Assembly (NCBI RefSeq): GCF_001421665.1
Contig: NZ_LMKV01000023.1
Location: forward strand, 65,879 to 129,878
Length of the DNA: 64,000 bases
Reading direction: 5' to 3'
From: Sphingobium sp. Leaf26
GTDB lineage: Bacteria; Pseudomonadota; Alphaproteobacteria; Sphingomonadales; Sphingomonadaceae
Part shown: piece by piece, positions 50,116 to 58,519 of the stretch
Layout: each line of letters starts with the position of its first letter
How positions within the stretch are numbered: the stretch's first letter is position 1
Program-made: the position numbers and the translations under genes
The notes under the pieces: generated by a model
The model's input: the letters and a program-made list of their open reading frames with translations, nothing else
What the model was told of the DNA's origin: nothing
The model's database searches: none

Positions 50116-51126
50116 TTACAGAAACTTCGCGACGATGCCGGTGGTGTCGATCATGCGGTTCGAAAAGCCCCATTCATTGTCGTACCAGCTCAGCACGCGG
50201 ACCAGCTTGCCATCGACCACGGCCGTTTCCAGGCTGTCGACGGTCGAGCTGCGCGGATCGCCATTATAGTCGATCGACACCAGCGGTTCGTCCGAATACC
50301 CCAGCACGCCCTTGAGCGGACCGTCTTCCGACGCCGCCTTGAGCAGGGCGTTGACCTCGTCCTTCGTGGTCGGGCGCTTGGGAATGAACTTCAAATCCAC
50401 GACCGAGACATTGGGGGTCGGTACGCGGATCGAGGAACCGTCCAGCTTGCCCTTCAATTCGGGCAGTACCTCACCCACCGCGCGGGCGGCGCCGGTGGAG
50501 GTCGGTATCTGCGACAGGGCGGCGGCGCGGGCGCGGCGCATGTCGCTGTGCAACTGATCCAGCGTATTCTGGTCGTTGGTATAGCTGTGGATCGTCGTCA
50601 TGAAGCCGCTTTCGATGCCGATCGCATCGTTCAGCACCTTGGCGAGCGGAGCCAGACAGTTGGTGGTGCAGCTCGCGTTGGAAATGACGATGTCATCGGC
50701 GGTCAGCGCGTCATGATTGACACCGAACACGACGGTGCGATCGACATTGGTGCCGGGCGCGGAGATGACGACGCGCTTGGCGCCGGCGGTCAGATGCGCG
50801 CTCGCCTTGTCCTTCGTGGTGAAGATGCCGGTGCATTCCAGCGCGATTTCGACGCCCAGGTCGGCGTGCGGCAGGTTGGCAGGATCGCGCTCGGCCGTCA
50901 CCTTGATCTTCTTGCCGTCGACGACCAGGAAATCGCCATCGACGCTGACGTCGCCATTCCAGTTGCCATGCACGCTGTCGCGCTTGAACAGCAGGGCGTT
51001 GGACTTCACGTCGCCCAGATCGTTGATGCTGACCAGTTCCAGGTCATGGTCGGTGCGCGACAGGATTGCGCGCGCCACCAGGCGACCGATACGTCCGAAA
51101 CCGTTAATTGCTACCTTCGTTGCCAC
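50116..51126 (-). CDS. gap: Glyceraldehyde-3-phosphate dehydrogenase
   Basis: NAD-dependent Gap (336 residues). [14 protein letters not shown] is the Rossmann loop, [18 protein letters not shown] holds the catalytic Cys, and HSYTNDQ contains the catalytic His. [17 protein letters not shown] and [12 protein letters not shown] complete the pattern. It lies about 80 bases downstream of tkt. Confidence 0.97.
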   Translation of the reverse strand: MATKVAINGFGRIGRLVARAILSRTDHDLELVSINDLGDVKSNALLFKRDSVHGNWNGDVSVDGDFLVVDGKKIKVTAERDPANLPHADLGVEIALECTGIFTTKDKASAHLTAGAKRVVISAPGTNVDRTVVFGVNHDALTADDIVISNASCTTNCLAPLAKVLNDAIGIESGFMTTIHSYTNDQNTLDQLHSDMRRARAAALSQIPTSTGAARAVGEVLPELKGKLDGSSIRVPTPNVSVVDLKFIPKRPTTKDEVNALLKAASEDGPLKGVLGYSDEPLVSIDYNGDPRSSTVDSLETAVVDGKLVRVLSWYDNEWGFSNRMIDTTGIVAKFL

Positions 51127-51205
51127 TGCACTAGCCTCCTGGGGTGTGTTGTTCGGTTATAGGTTTGTGGTGCGCGCGCCACCGGCCGGCGGCGCGCGCT
51201 ATATG

Positions 51206-53167
51206 TCAGAGCGCGGCCGCGATCTGCGGCGCGATCTTGGCGGCGGTCAGGCCGAAATGATCGTACAGGTCTTCCGCCGGCGCCGACGCGCCGAAGCCGT
51301 CGATGCCGAAGCGCAGGCCATTGAGGCCGGTATAGCGTTCCCAGCCGAAGGTCGTGCCCGCCTCGATCGAGACGCGCAGCACATCGGCGGGCAGGATGTC
51401 AGCCTTGTAGGCGGCGTCCTGCGCATCGAAATGGGCGAAGCTGGGTACGGAGACGACATCGACGCCGATGCCCTGTTCTTCCAGCACCTTGGCGGTGGCG
51501 ACCGCGATCTCGACCTCCGAACCGGTGGCGAGGATCACCGCCTTGCGCGCGGCGGTGGCGGCGACGAGGCGATAGGCGCCCTTGGCCGAGAGGTTCTCGC
51601 TCTTTTCCGTGCGCAACTGCGGCAGGTTCTGGCGGGTCAGCGCCAGCACCGACGGACCGGTCGCATCCTTCAACGCCAGTTCCCAACATTCCGCCGTCTC
51701 GACGATGTCGGCCGGGCGATAGACGTCCAGATTCGGGATCATCCGCATCGACATGACATGTTCGATCGGCTGGTGGGTCGGGCCGTCTTCGCCCAGACCG
51801 ATCGAGTCATGGGTCAGGACATGGATGACACGCTGCTGCTGGAGCGCGGCAAGACGGATGCCGCCGCGCATATAGTCCGAGAAGACGAGGAAGGTGCCGC
51901 CATAGGGGATCACGCCGCCATGCAACGCCATGCCGTTCATCGCGCAGGCCATGCCGAATTCGCGGATGCCATAATAGACGTAACGACCGCTATAGTCGTC
52001 CTTCGTCAGCGGGCCGGTCGACTTGGTCTTGGTATTGTTGGAGCCGGTAAGATCGGCCGAACCGCCCAGCGTTTCGGGCAAGAGATCATTGATCGCGCCC
52101 AGCGCCAGTTCGCTCGCCTTGCGGGTGGCGACTTTCTGCGGGTTCGCGATCAGGCTGTCGATATAGGCTTCCAGCGAGAAGTCGGCGGGCAGTTCACCAG
52201 CCATGCGACGGGTAAATTCCGCAGCTTGCTCGCTGCTTGCCAGGCGACCTTCCCAGGCGGTGCGAACGTCGCGGCCCTTTGCGCCGATCGCCTTCCAGGC
52301 GTCGGCTATGTCGGCCGGGATGACGAATGGCTCGGCGGTCCAACCCAGAAATTCGCGCGCGGCGGCGACTTCGTCGGTGCCCAGCGCAGAACCATGGACG
52401 CCCGATGTACCCGCCTTGTTCGGCGCGCCATAGCCGATCTTGGTGGCGCAGGCGACGATCGAAGGGCGGCTGTCGGCGACCGCTTCGGCCAGCGCGCGGC
52501 GGACGTCGGCGACGTCATGGCCATCGCACGACACCACATGCCAGCCTGTGGCGGCATAGCGGGCCAGCACATCTTCGCTGCTCGACAGGTCGACCGCGCC
52601 GTCGATGGTAATCTTGTTATCGTCCCACAGCACGATCAGGCGGCCGAGGTTCAGGTGACCGGCAAGGCCGATCGCCTCATGGTTGATGCCTTCCATCAGG
52701 CAGCCGTCACCGGCGACCACCCAGGTGCGGTGATCGACCAGATCGTCGCCGAACTGCGCATTGAGGTGACGCTCGGCGATCGCCATGCCGACTGCGGTGG
52801 CAAGCCCCGAACCGAGCGGCCCGGTGGTCGCTTCGACGCCTGCCAGCTCGAAATTCTCCGGGTGGCCGGCGCAGGGGCTGTGCAACTGACGGAAGCTGGC
52901 GATGTCCTCGATCGTCGGCCTGGCATAGCCGGTCAGGTGCAGCAGCGAATAGATCAGCATCGAACCATGGCCCGCCGACAGGACGAAACGGTCGCGGTCT
53001 GCCCATTTGGGCTGGGTCGGGTCGAACTTCAGATAATCGCCGAACAGCACGGTCGCGACGTCGGCCATGCCCATCGGCATGCCGGGATGGCCGCTATTGG
53101 CAGCCTGCACGGCGTCCATTGACAGCGCCCGGATGGCGTTGGCGAGCGACTTTTCGGAAACGGTCAT
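51206..53167 (-). CDS. tkt: Transketolase
   Basis: Transketolase (653 residues) transfers two-carbon units in the pentose phosphate pathway. Motifs: AANSGHPGMPMGMADVA near the N-terminus, the thiamine site GDGCLMEGINHEAIGLAGHL, FGMACAMNGMALHGG (catalytic Glu/His region of the second domain) and LTHDSIGLGEDGPTHQP. Start at 53167 (MTVSEKSLANAIRALSMDA). It leads the tkt-gap-pgk unit and is divergent from the zapA pair. Confidence 0.96.
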   Translation of the reverse strand: MTVSEKSLANAIRALSMDAVQAANSGHPGMPMGMADVATVLFGDYLKFDPTQPKWADRDRFVLSAGHGSMLIYSLLHLTGYARPTIEDIASFRQLHSPCAGHPENFELAGVEATTGPLGSGLATAVGMAIAERHLNAQFGDDLVDHRTWVVAGDGCLMEGINHEAIGLAGHLNLGRLIVLWDDNKITIDGAVDLSSSEDVLARYAATGWHVVSCDGHDVADVRRALAEAVADSRPSIVACATKIGYGAPNKAGTSGVHGSALGTDEVAAAREFLGWTAEPFVIPADIADAWKAIGAKGRDVRTAWEGRLASSEQAAEFTRRMAGELPADFSLEAYIDSLIANPQKVATRKASELALGAINDLLPETLGGSADLTGSNNTKTKSTGPLTKDDYSGRYVYYGIREFGMACAMNGMALHGGVIPYGGTFLVFSDYMRGGIRLAALQQQRVIHVLTHDSIGLGEDGPTHQPIEHVMSMRMIPNLDVYRPADIVETAECWELALKDATGPSVLALTRQNLPQLRTEKSENLSAKGAYRLVAATAARKAVILATGSEVEIAVATAKVLEEQGIGVDVVSVPSFAHFDAQDAAYKADILPADVLRVSIEAGTTFGWERYTGLNGLRFGIDGFGASAPAEDLYDHFGLTAAKIAPQIAAAL

Positions 53168-53347
53168 CTGGGCTGGCGTCTTTCCTGAGCATGGCAAGCG
53201 ACGGCGCCCGCGCGCATGCAGGCGAGTCGAGATCGCGCCCCCTTTGTCGCGTCAAGCCCCATGCGTCAACCGCAGGGGCGCCTGCAACGCGGCGAACGAC
53301 CCGAAAGAGCGCTTTTGCAGGGCCTCTTCTTTCGCTATGGATGACCG

Positions 53348-53536
53348 ATGGCAAGCGACCGCATGATGCAGGCAATCGGCACGCTGGAGCGTGCAGTGAG
53401 CAGGCTTGAACAGGATGTGGCGGGTCTGACGACCCCGGCCGATCCCCTCCCCACTGTGGACCAGAAGGCGGCGCGCGCCGCGTTGCGCTCCCTGGACGAT
53501 CTGATCGACACGCTGAAAGGGCATGCGCATGGCTGA
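53348..53536 (+). CDS. Small coiled-coil protein upstream of zapA
   Basis: A 62-residue soluble protein forming one helix with heptad-like spacing (MMQAIGTLERAVSRLEQDV) and a second helix (ARAALRSLDDLIDTLKG). It overlaps zapA by eight bases, a conserved arrangement that suggests a division-related partner analogous to ZapB, but no function is established. Confidence 0.75.
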   Translation: MASDRMMQAIGTLERAVSRLEQDVAGLTTPADPLPTVDQKAARAALRSLDDLIDTLKGHAHG

Positions 53537-53864
53537 AACGACATTGGTGATCGCCAGCCGCCATTATCAGATCCGCTGCCGCGATGGCGAGGAAGCGCAT
53601 CTGGCGCATCTGGCCAGCCTGATCGAGGGCAAGGCGCGGGTGGCGCAGCAAAGCACGCCGGGGCTGACGGAAGTGCGCACATTGCTGTTCGCCGCGCTGT
53701 TCCTGGCCGACGAATTGAACGAACTGAAGCGCGAAAACGCCGGGCGGCAAGCGCGACTGCAACTGGATGGCGACGACGAACCGAGCGCCCGCGCGATCGA
53801 GGCGCTGGCTGGCCGAATAGAAAAGCTGCGCGAGCGACTTGCCGCACGGACCGACAACGCCTAG
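53529..53864 (+). CDS. zapA: Cell division protein ZapA
   Basis: ZapA (111 residues) crosslinks FtsZ protofilaments. The N-terminal beta-hairpin domain (TTLVIASRHYQIRCRDGEEAHL) and the long C-terminal helix (ALFLADELNELKREN and ARAIEALAGRIEKLRERLA) match the family. I take ATG 53529 (MAETTLV) over an ATG six bases earlier. The adjacent 6S RNA and fthC-type gene downstream give the classic zapA-ssrS-ygfA order. Confidence 0.92.
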   Translation: MAETTLVIASRHYQIRCRDGEEAHLAHLASLIEGKARVAQQSTPGLTEVRTLLFAALFLADELNELKRENAGRQARLQLDGDDEPSARAIEALAGRIEKLRERLAARTDNA

Positions 53865-53867
53865 ATT
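53839..53867 (+). promoter_or_regulatory. sigma-70-type promoter of 6S RNA
   Basis: TTGCCG (53839-53844), a 17-base spacer and TAGATT (53862-53867) lie at the end of zapA. Transcription would begin at about 53875, the base where the closing stem of the RNA starts. Confidence 0.7.
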
Positions 53868-53874
53868 GGTCGGC

Positions 53875-54034
53875 GACGGGCACTGCGCGGTACGAGCTTT
53901 AGCGAACATCCCTGAGGCGATAATCACATCCAAGGGGGCTGTCCCTGGGCGGGTTCCGGCCCGTTCTACATGGTCCCCACCTGACGTTGAGGCGTCAGAG
54001 GATATTCCAGCACACGGCCGAGGCGGTCCCGTCA
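53875..54034 (+). ncRNA. ssrS: 6S RNA
   Basis: 6S RNA binds sigma-70 RNA polymerase and mimics an open promoter in stationary phase. The 5' GACGGG (53875-53880) pairs with CCCGTC (54028-54033) to close a long hairpin whose middle is rich in bulges and GA-tracts. The position between zapA and the 5-formyltetrahydrofolate cyclo-ligase gene is the standard site of ssrS, and no protein is encoded here. Ends are estimates. Confidence 0.8.
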
Positions 54035-54067
54035 CCCTCCTCCATCTTCAAGTCCGATAAGGTCATC

Positions 54068-54655
54068 ATGAGCGACGAGACGCCCGCCGCCGACAAGAAC
54101 AGCCTGCGGGCCATCGCGCGCCAACGGCGCAGCGGCTTCGTCGGCACGCTGGACCCGCTGGCGCATCGGCTGGCGTTCAAGGCGATCCCGTCCCCCCTCG
54201 CCCGCCGGATTGCCGACGCACGGATCGTTGCGCTCTATATGGGGCTGGATGACGAAGCCCCGGCGCAGCGCATGGCGGCGCAGTTGCAGGCCATGGGCAA
54301 GGTCGTGGCCCTGCCGCGCGTGCTTGACCGGCTGGGCAGCATGGATTTCCTGCCGTGGGCGCCGGAGACTCATCTGGTGCCGGGCCTGTTCCGCACCAGC
54401 CATCCCGAACCCAGGGACGGCGCCGTCGCGCCTGACGTCATCATCGCGCCGCTGGTGGGCTTCGATCGGGCGATGAACCGGCTGGGCCAGGGCGGCGGCT
54501 ATTATGACCGCGCCTTCGCCCGCTTTCCCGATGCGCTGCGCGTGGGCATCGCCTGGTCCGCGCAGGAACTGGACGACGTGCCCGCCGATCCATGGGATCT
54601 GCCGCTGGACATCATCATGACCGAAGTCGAACTGATCGAAGGACCGGCGCTATGA
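54068..54655 (+). CDS. 5-formyltetrahydrofolate cyclo-ligase
   Basis: A 195-residue ATP-dependent enzyme that converts 5-formyl-THF to methenyl-THF. The signature GQGGGYYDRAFARFP is near residue 140, with MGLDDEAPAQR earlier. The start (MSDETPAADKNSLRA) lies about 35 bases after the 6S RNA end, so it could be made from the 6S promoter by read-through, as in E. coli. It overlaps the next gene by ATGA. Confidence 0.94.
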   Translation: MSDETPAADKNSLRAIARQRRSGFVGTLDPLAHRLAFKAIPSPLARRIADARIVALYMGLDDEAPAQRMAAQLQAMGKVVALPRVLDRLGSMDFLPWAPETHLVPGLFRTSHPEPRDGAVAPDVIIAPLVGFDRAMNRLGQGGGYYDRAFARFPDALRVGIAWSAQELDDVPADPWDLPLDIIMTEVELIEGPAL

Positions 54656-54888
54656 GCATAGACCCGCGCCATTATCATCAGCCCAGTTGGCGCAAGCCCG
54701 CCGGCATGCTGGCAATCGTGACGCTGATCGCGCTGTGGGCCATCATGGTGGGCAGCCTGTCCGGCCTGATCGGCGCGTTGCCGGTCTGGGCACAGGTGCC
54801 GATCTATGTCGTGCTGGGGATCGTGTGGATCTGGATCTTGCCGCTGCGGCGGCTGCTGGCCTGGATGGAAACCGGGCGCTGGCGCTGA
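54652..54888 (+). CDS. DUF2842 family membrane protein
   Basis: A 78-residue protein with two membrane helices (MLAIVTLIALWAIMVGSLSG and WAQVPIYVVLGIVWIWILPL) and a short basic end (RRLLAWMETGRWR). This is the DUF2842 pattern, an alphaproteobacterial family of unknown function. It starts within the cyclo-ligase stop (ATGA). Confidence 0.88.
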   Translation: MSIDPRHYHQPSWRKPAGMLAIVTLIALWAIMVGSLSGLIGALPVWAQVPIYVVLGIVWIWILPLRRLLAWMETGRWR

Positions 54889-54918
54889 CCCTATATTCCC
54901 ATCGCCTTTGAAAAGCGA

Positions 54919-54995
54919 TGGCGCGAGTGACGGGGCTCGAACCCGCGACCTCCGGCGTGACAGGCCGGCACTCTAACCAACTGAGCTACACCCGC
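54919..54995 (-). tRNA. tRNA-Asp (GTC), copy 3
   Basis: A 77-base cloverleaf with encoded CCA. The acceptor stem is GCGGGTG/CACTCGC, the anticodon loop reads CTGTCAC with anticodon GTC, and the T arm contains GGTTCGAGCC. Most distal of three near-identical copies. Confidence 0.97.
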
Positions 54996-55074
54996 GCAGG
55001 CGCTGCATCCTTACCGGCTCGAAAGCCGCCAGATGATGCAATATCTGGGGAAATCACCCTCCGGTCAAGGAAGG

Positions 55075-55151
55075 TGGCGCGAGTGACGGGGCTCGAACCC
55101 GCGACCTCCGGCGTGACAGGCCGGCACTCTAACCAACTGAGCTACACCCGC
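55075..55151 (-). tRNA. tRNA-Asp (GTC), copy 2
   Basis: Identical 77-base tRNA-Asp with encoded CCA. The flanking spacers (79 and 81 bases) are clearly related to each other, showing that the unit was duplicated in tandem. Confidence 0.97.
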
Positions 55152-55232
55152 GCAGGGCGACATCTTTACCGGCTTTTCAGCCGCCAGACGATGCAGTCTG
55201 GAACACCATATCCACCTTCCGGTCAGGGAAAG

Positions 55233-55309
55233 TGGCGCGAGTGACGGGGCTCGAACCCGCGACCTCCGGCGTGACAGGCCGGCACTCTAACCAACTGAGC
55301 TACACCCGC
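55233..55309 (-). tRNA. tRNA-Asp (GTC), copy 1
   Basis: Identical 77-base tRNA-Asp with encoded CCA, nearest to the promoter at 55327-55355. All three copies would be processed from one precursor. Confidence 0.97.
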
Positions 55310-55326
55310 GTTTGGTGTGGAGCCGC

Positions 55327-55355
55327 CGTCTATGAGCGTCCTGCGATGCTGTCAA
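55327..55355 (-). promoter_or_regulatory. sigma-70 promoter of the tRNA-Asp array
   Basis: On the minus strand a consensus TTGACA (55355-55350), 17 bases and TAGACG (55332-55327) stand 18 bases before the first tRNA. The -35 hexamer overlaps the stop codon of the AI-2E family gene. Confidence 0.8.
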
Positions 55356-56560
55356 CCGTCCGCACCGCCAGTTTCCTCTTTCTCGTCATTTTCTTTGCGC
55401 CGCGATACCGTCAACGTGCCCTGCTCGAACAGGAAACCGGCAATATCGGGCGTTCCTGCCGCCGCCACCACCGTCTGGATGATGATCAGCAACGGCACCG
55501 CCAGCAGCGCGCCCGGCGTGCCCCACACCCATCCCCAAAAGGTCAGCGACAGGAGAATCAACAGCGGATTCATCGTCAGCCGCCGGCCCAGCAACAACGG
55601 CGTGATGACGTTCGCTTCCACCAGATGGAAGCCGACCTGCAATCCGGCCGGCAGCAACGCGACATAGACGTCGTCGAACACCATCAGCCCGCCCAGCCCC
55701 AGCAGCACGGCGGCCAGCATCGGCCCGAAATAGGGCACGAAATTCAGCAGCGCGACGATGCCGCCCCACATCAAGGGCGACGGCATGCCGATCAGCCACA
55801 GCGCGACCGCCACGGCCAGCCCCAGCGACAGGTTGATGATGGCGATGGTGATGACATAGGCGGATGTCGCGTCGACCACATTCTGGATCACCCGCGCCAC
55901 CGCCATCGCGCCGTCGAAACTCCCGCGAGAGTTGATCGTGCGCCGCCGCAGACGGGTCCAGCCGGCGAGGAAGAAATAGATGATGAGCAGGGCGAACACC
56001 ATCTGGATGATCGCCGATGGCGCCGATGTCGCGGCGAATTGCAGCAGCGATCGCGGCGCATCGACCGCCGCCGTCTGCGCTGCCGCGACCGGGCCGGTCG
56101 CCAGCATCTGCACGGTTTCATCCACGAACCGCTGAAGACTGGCATAGAAGTCGATCAGCGGCGCCAGGTTCGCCTGTATCTGCGGCAGGCGCTGCGGCAA
56201 TATCAGAAACCAGTCGGTCGCCGGTACGATGATCAGCACCAGCGCGGTATTGGCGACCAGCAGGAAACTCACCACCGCGATCAAAGCCGCCAGGCCGGAA
56301 GGCAGGCCGCGCCGCTCCATCCATTCCAGCAGCGGCACCAGCGCGATGGCGATGACCAGCGCAGCCGTGAGCGGCAGGAAAAATTCCGCCCCCGCCCGCA
56401 GCGCAAAGGGCAGCGCCAGGAACAGGCCGATACCCGATGTCAGCGCGATCGACGCCAGCAGCCGGTCGCGACGCCGGTTGACCTCTTGCAGATCCGTCAA
56501 TGGCACGCCCGATTCCCCTTTCGTTCGCCCCGATGTGCGCCGCCTGCGGTGCAGCGTCAA
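55352..56560 (-). CDS. AI-2E family transporter
   Basis: A 402-residue membrane protein of the AI-2E (PerM/TqsA/YdiK) family. Segments include IGLFLALPFALRAGAEFFLP near the N-terminus, LAALIAVVSFLLVANTALVLI, a large hydrophilic portion (150-200), and the conserved C-terminal ALLNFVPYFGPMLAAVLLGL and EANVITPLLLGRRLTMNPLL. Family members have been tied to Na+/H+ antiport or autoinducer export; the substrate here is unknown. The first 25 residues are basic and the start may be internal (VPLTDLQEV). Confidence 0.92.
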   Translation of the reverse strand: MTLHRRRRTSGRTKGESGVPLTDLQEVNRRRDRLLASIALTSGIGLFLALPFALRAGAEFFLPLTAALVIAIALVPLLEWMERRGLPSGLAALIAVVSFLLVANTALVLIIVPATDWFLILPQRLPQIQANLAPLIDFYASLQRFVDETVQMLATGPVAAAQTAAVDAPRSLLQFAATSAPSAIIQMVFALLIIYFFLAGWTRLRRRTINSRGSFDGAMAVARVIQNVVDATSAYVITIAIINLSLGLAVAVALWLIGMPSPLMWGGIVALLNFVPYFGPMLAAVLLGLGGLMVFDDVYVALLPAGLQVGFHLVEANVITPLLLGRRLTMNPLLILLSLTFWGWVWGTPGALLAVPLLIIIQTVVAAAGTPDIAGFLFEQGTLTVSRRKENDEKEETGGADG

Positions 56561-56670
56561 TTTACAAAGGGCGTCAGCAGGACCGTACTCAAGGAAAAGA
56601 GGAGCTTAACCAAATATTTGCGCTCGGCTGCTAGGGACAGGCGCCAAGGGGCGAAACAACGGGGAAGACT

Positions 56671-57162
56671 ATGACGCGCAGGCTAATGGCCTGGCTCGCC
56701 GGGGCGGCGGGCATGGCGACCGGCATCATGGGCGGCATGACGGGCGCGGCGATCGCACAACCGGCGATGCGTCTCGACACGCAGATGTTCGTGGAACGGG
56801 TGTCGAACGACATTAACGGCCGCGCGCGCCGGACATTGGCGAGCGCGGATCGCGTCAGCCCCGGCGATACGCTGATCGTCATCGTCCACTGGCGCAATGA
56901 TGGCAGCCATGCGCTGCGCGACTTCGCCGTCACCCGCCCGGTGCCGCGCGGCATCCGCCCGGACATCAGCGATCCCACGATGACGGTTTCGGTCGATGGC
57001 GGCAGCCATTGGGGGCGGCTCGACCAGATATGGCTCCCCACGCCGCTGGGCGGGGTGCGCCGGGCCGTGGCGGAGGACGTGACCCATATCCGCTGGCAAT
57101 TGCCCGACATGGTACAGCCCGGCCGCGCCGGCCGCCTCAGCTATCGCGCGGTGATGCGCTGA
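56671..57162 (+). CDS. Secreted protein with Ig-like repeat-type fold
   Basis: A 163-residue protein with a Sec signal peptide (cleavage near AAIAQ, residue 30). The mature sequence (VSPGDTLIVIVHWRNDGSHALRDFAVTRPVP) resembles the DUF11-type beta-sandwich found in surface proteins. SVDGGSHWGRLDQIW and DVTHIRWQLPDMVQPGRAGRL continue the strands. It is a single copy without anchor, so likely periplasmic or extracellular. Function unknown. A GCGGGCGG/CCGCCCGC hairpin lies just after the stop. Confidence 0.75.
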   Translation: MTRRLMAWLAGAAGMATGIMGGMTGAAIAQPAMRLDTQMFVERVSNDINGRARRTLASADRVSPGDTLIVIVHWRNDGSHALRDFAVTRPVPRGIRPDISDPTMTVSVDGGSHWGRLDQIWLPTPLGGVRRAVAEDVTHIRWQLPDMVQPGRAGRLSYRAVMR

Positions 57163-57199
57163 ACAGGGGCGGGCGGCATGACACCGCCCGCACTTATCC

Positions 57200-58513
57200 T
57201 CAGTCCACGAACAGGAAGGCCGGCGCCTCCAGCAGCTTGCGCACCGCCTGCACGAAACTGGCCGCGTCCCAGCCGTCCACCACACGATGGTCGCAACTGA
57301 TCGACAGGTTCATCAGCTTCGCCGCGACGATCTCCTTGCCCTTGAAGACCGGGCGTTCGATCACGCGATTGGGGCCAATGATCGCGACTTCCGGACGGTT
57401 GATGACCGGCGTGGTGGCGATCCCGCCCAGCGGCCCCAGCGAGGTCAGCGTCAGGGTCGAACCGGACAGTTCCTCCGACTTCGCCTTGCCGGACCGCGCA
57501 GCCTCGGCCAGGCGGCGGATTTCGGTCGCCAACTGCCACACATTGCGGTCCTGCGCATCCCGGATCACCGGCACCATCAGGCCCGCATCCGTCTGCGTCG
57601 CCATGCCCAGATGCACCGCGCCATGCCGCGTCACCACGCCCGCCTCATCGTCATAACGGGCGTTGAGCATCGGGAAGTCCGGCAACGCCTTGCACAGCGC
57701 CACGATCAGCAATGGCAGCATGGTCAGCTTGGGCCGGTCGCCGCGATGGGCGTTCAACTGCTCGCGCAGTTCCTCCAGCGCGGTCACGTCGATTTCCTCG
57801 ACATAGGTGAAATGCGGAATGGCGCGCTTGGACGCGGCCATATTCTCCGCGATCCGGCGGCGCATGCCAATGACCTTGACCTGTTCATCGGCGCGCCTGG
57901 CGGACCGGCCGGCCGGACGATAACCCTGCCCCTGCCCATAGAGCAGATAGGCGTCGAGGTCGGCGTGACGAATATGATCGCCGCCGGGCTTCACCTGCGC
58001 CAGATCGACGCCCAGTTCTCTGGCGCGGGCACGCACGGCCGGGGAGGCGAGGATCACCCTTTCTCCCCTCCCTTCAAGGGAGGAGTTGGGGGTGGGTGCC
58101 GCCGCAGGCGGTTCAACATCTGCAACGACAGAACGCTCGCTACGCTCGCCACCCACCCCCGGCGCCTCGCTCGAAGGGAGGGGAGTTTCCGTTGCTTCCG
58201 CAATCGCCGCCTCACCCGGCACTTCCGCCTCGATCATCTCATCCGACGGCGGCGGCGCGACCGCAGCTTCGCCCTCCACTTCTATCTCCACCAGCATCGC
58301 GCCGATCGAAATCTGGTCACCCGGATCGCCGGCAAGCCGCACGACCGTACCCGCGACGGGGCTTTCCATCTCGACCGTCGCCTTGTCGGTCATCATGTCC
58401 GCGATCGGCTGGTCTTCCTCGACCCGTTCGCCCACCTTGACGTGCCAGCCGACGATTTCCGCCTGTGCAATGCCTTCGCCGATATCCGGCAGCTTGAATG
58501 TGAACAGCGCCAT
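57200..58513 (-). CDS. Branched-chain 2-oxoacid dehydrogenase E2 (dihydrolipoyl acyltransferase)
   Basis: A 437-residue E2 with one lipoyl domain (residues 1-80; lipoyl-Lys in MMTDKATVEMESPV), a Pro/Ser/Glu-rich linker (90-155), a peripheral-subunit-binding domain (ILASPAVRARARELGVDLAQV, ~150-195) and the acyltransferase core (~215-437) with the catalytic SCDHRVVDGWDAA. It transfers acyl groups from E1 to CoA. The linker DNA contains a 121-base palindromic repeat, translated in frame. E1alpha and E1beta lie upstream; no E3 is in the window. Confidence 0.95.
   Translation of the reverse strand: MALFTFKLPDIGEGIAQAEIVGWHVKVGERVEEDQPIADMMTDKATVEMESPVAGTVVRLAGDPGDQISIGAMLVEIEVEGEAAVAPPPSDEMIEAEVPGEAAIAEATETPLPSSEAPGVGGERSERSVVADVEPPAAAPTPNSSLEGRGERVILASPAVRARARELGVDLAQVKPGGDHIRHADLDAYLLYGQGQGYRPAGRSARRADEQVKVIGMRRRIAENMAASKRAIPHFTYVEEIDVTALEELREQLNAHRGDRPKLTMLPLLIVALCKALPDFPMLNARYDDEAGVVTRHGAVHLGMATQTDAGLMVPVIRDAQDRNVWQLATEIRRLAEAARSGKAKSEELSGSTLTLTSLGPLGGIATTPVINRPEVAIIGPNRVIERPVFKGKEIVAAKLMNLSISCDHRVVDGWDAASFVQAVRKLLEAPAFLFVD
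58064..58184. repeat. Palindromic repeat inserted in the E2 linker coding sequence
   Basis: TCCCCTCCCTTCAAGGGAGG...GGGGGTGGGT (58064-58097) and its inverse ACCCACCCCC...CGAAGGGAGGGGA (58151-58184) flank about 50 bases. The whole unit lies inside the E2 reading frame and is translated as part of the linker. Confidence 0.8.
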
Positions 58514-58519
58514 GACTGA

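Noticed and set aside
48664..51162. 832-residue plus-strand frame across pgk and gap
   Set aside because: It runs antisense through two certain enzymes and an intergenic repeat.
54919..55309. Regularly spaced ~77-base identical repeats, at first sight CRISPR-like
   Set aside because: Each repeat folds as tRNA-Asp with encoded CCA; spacers are related to each other and no cas gene is present.
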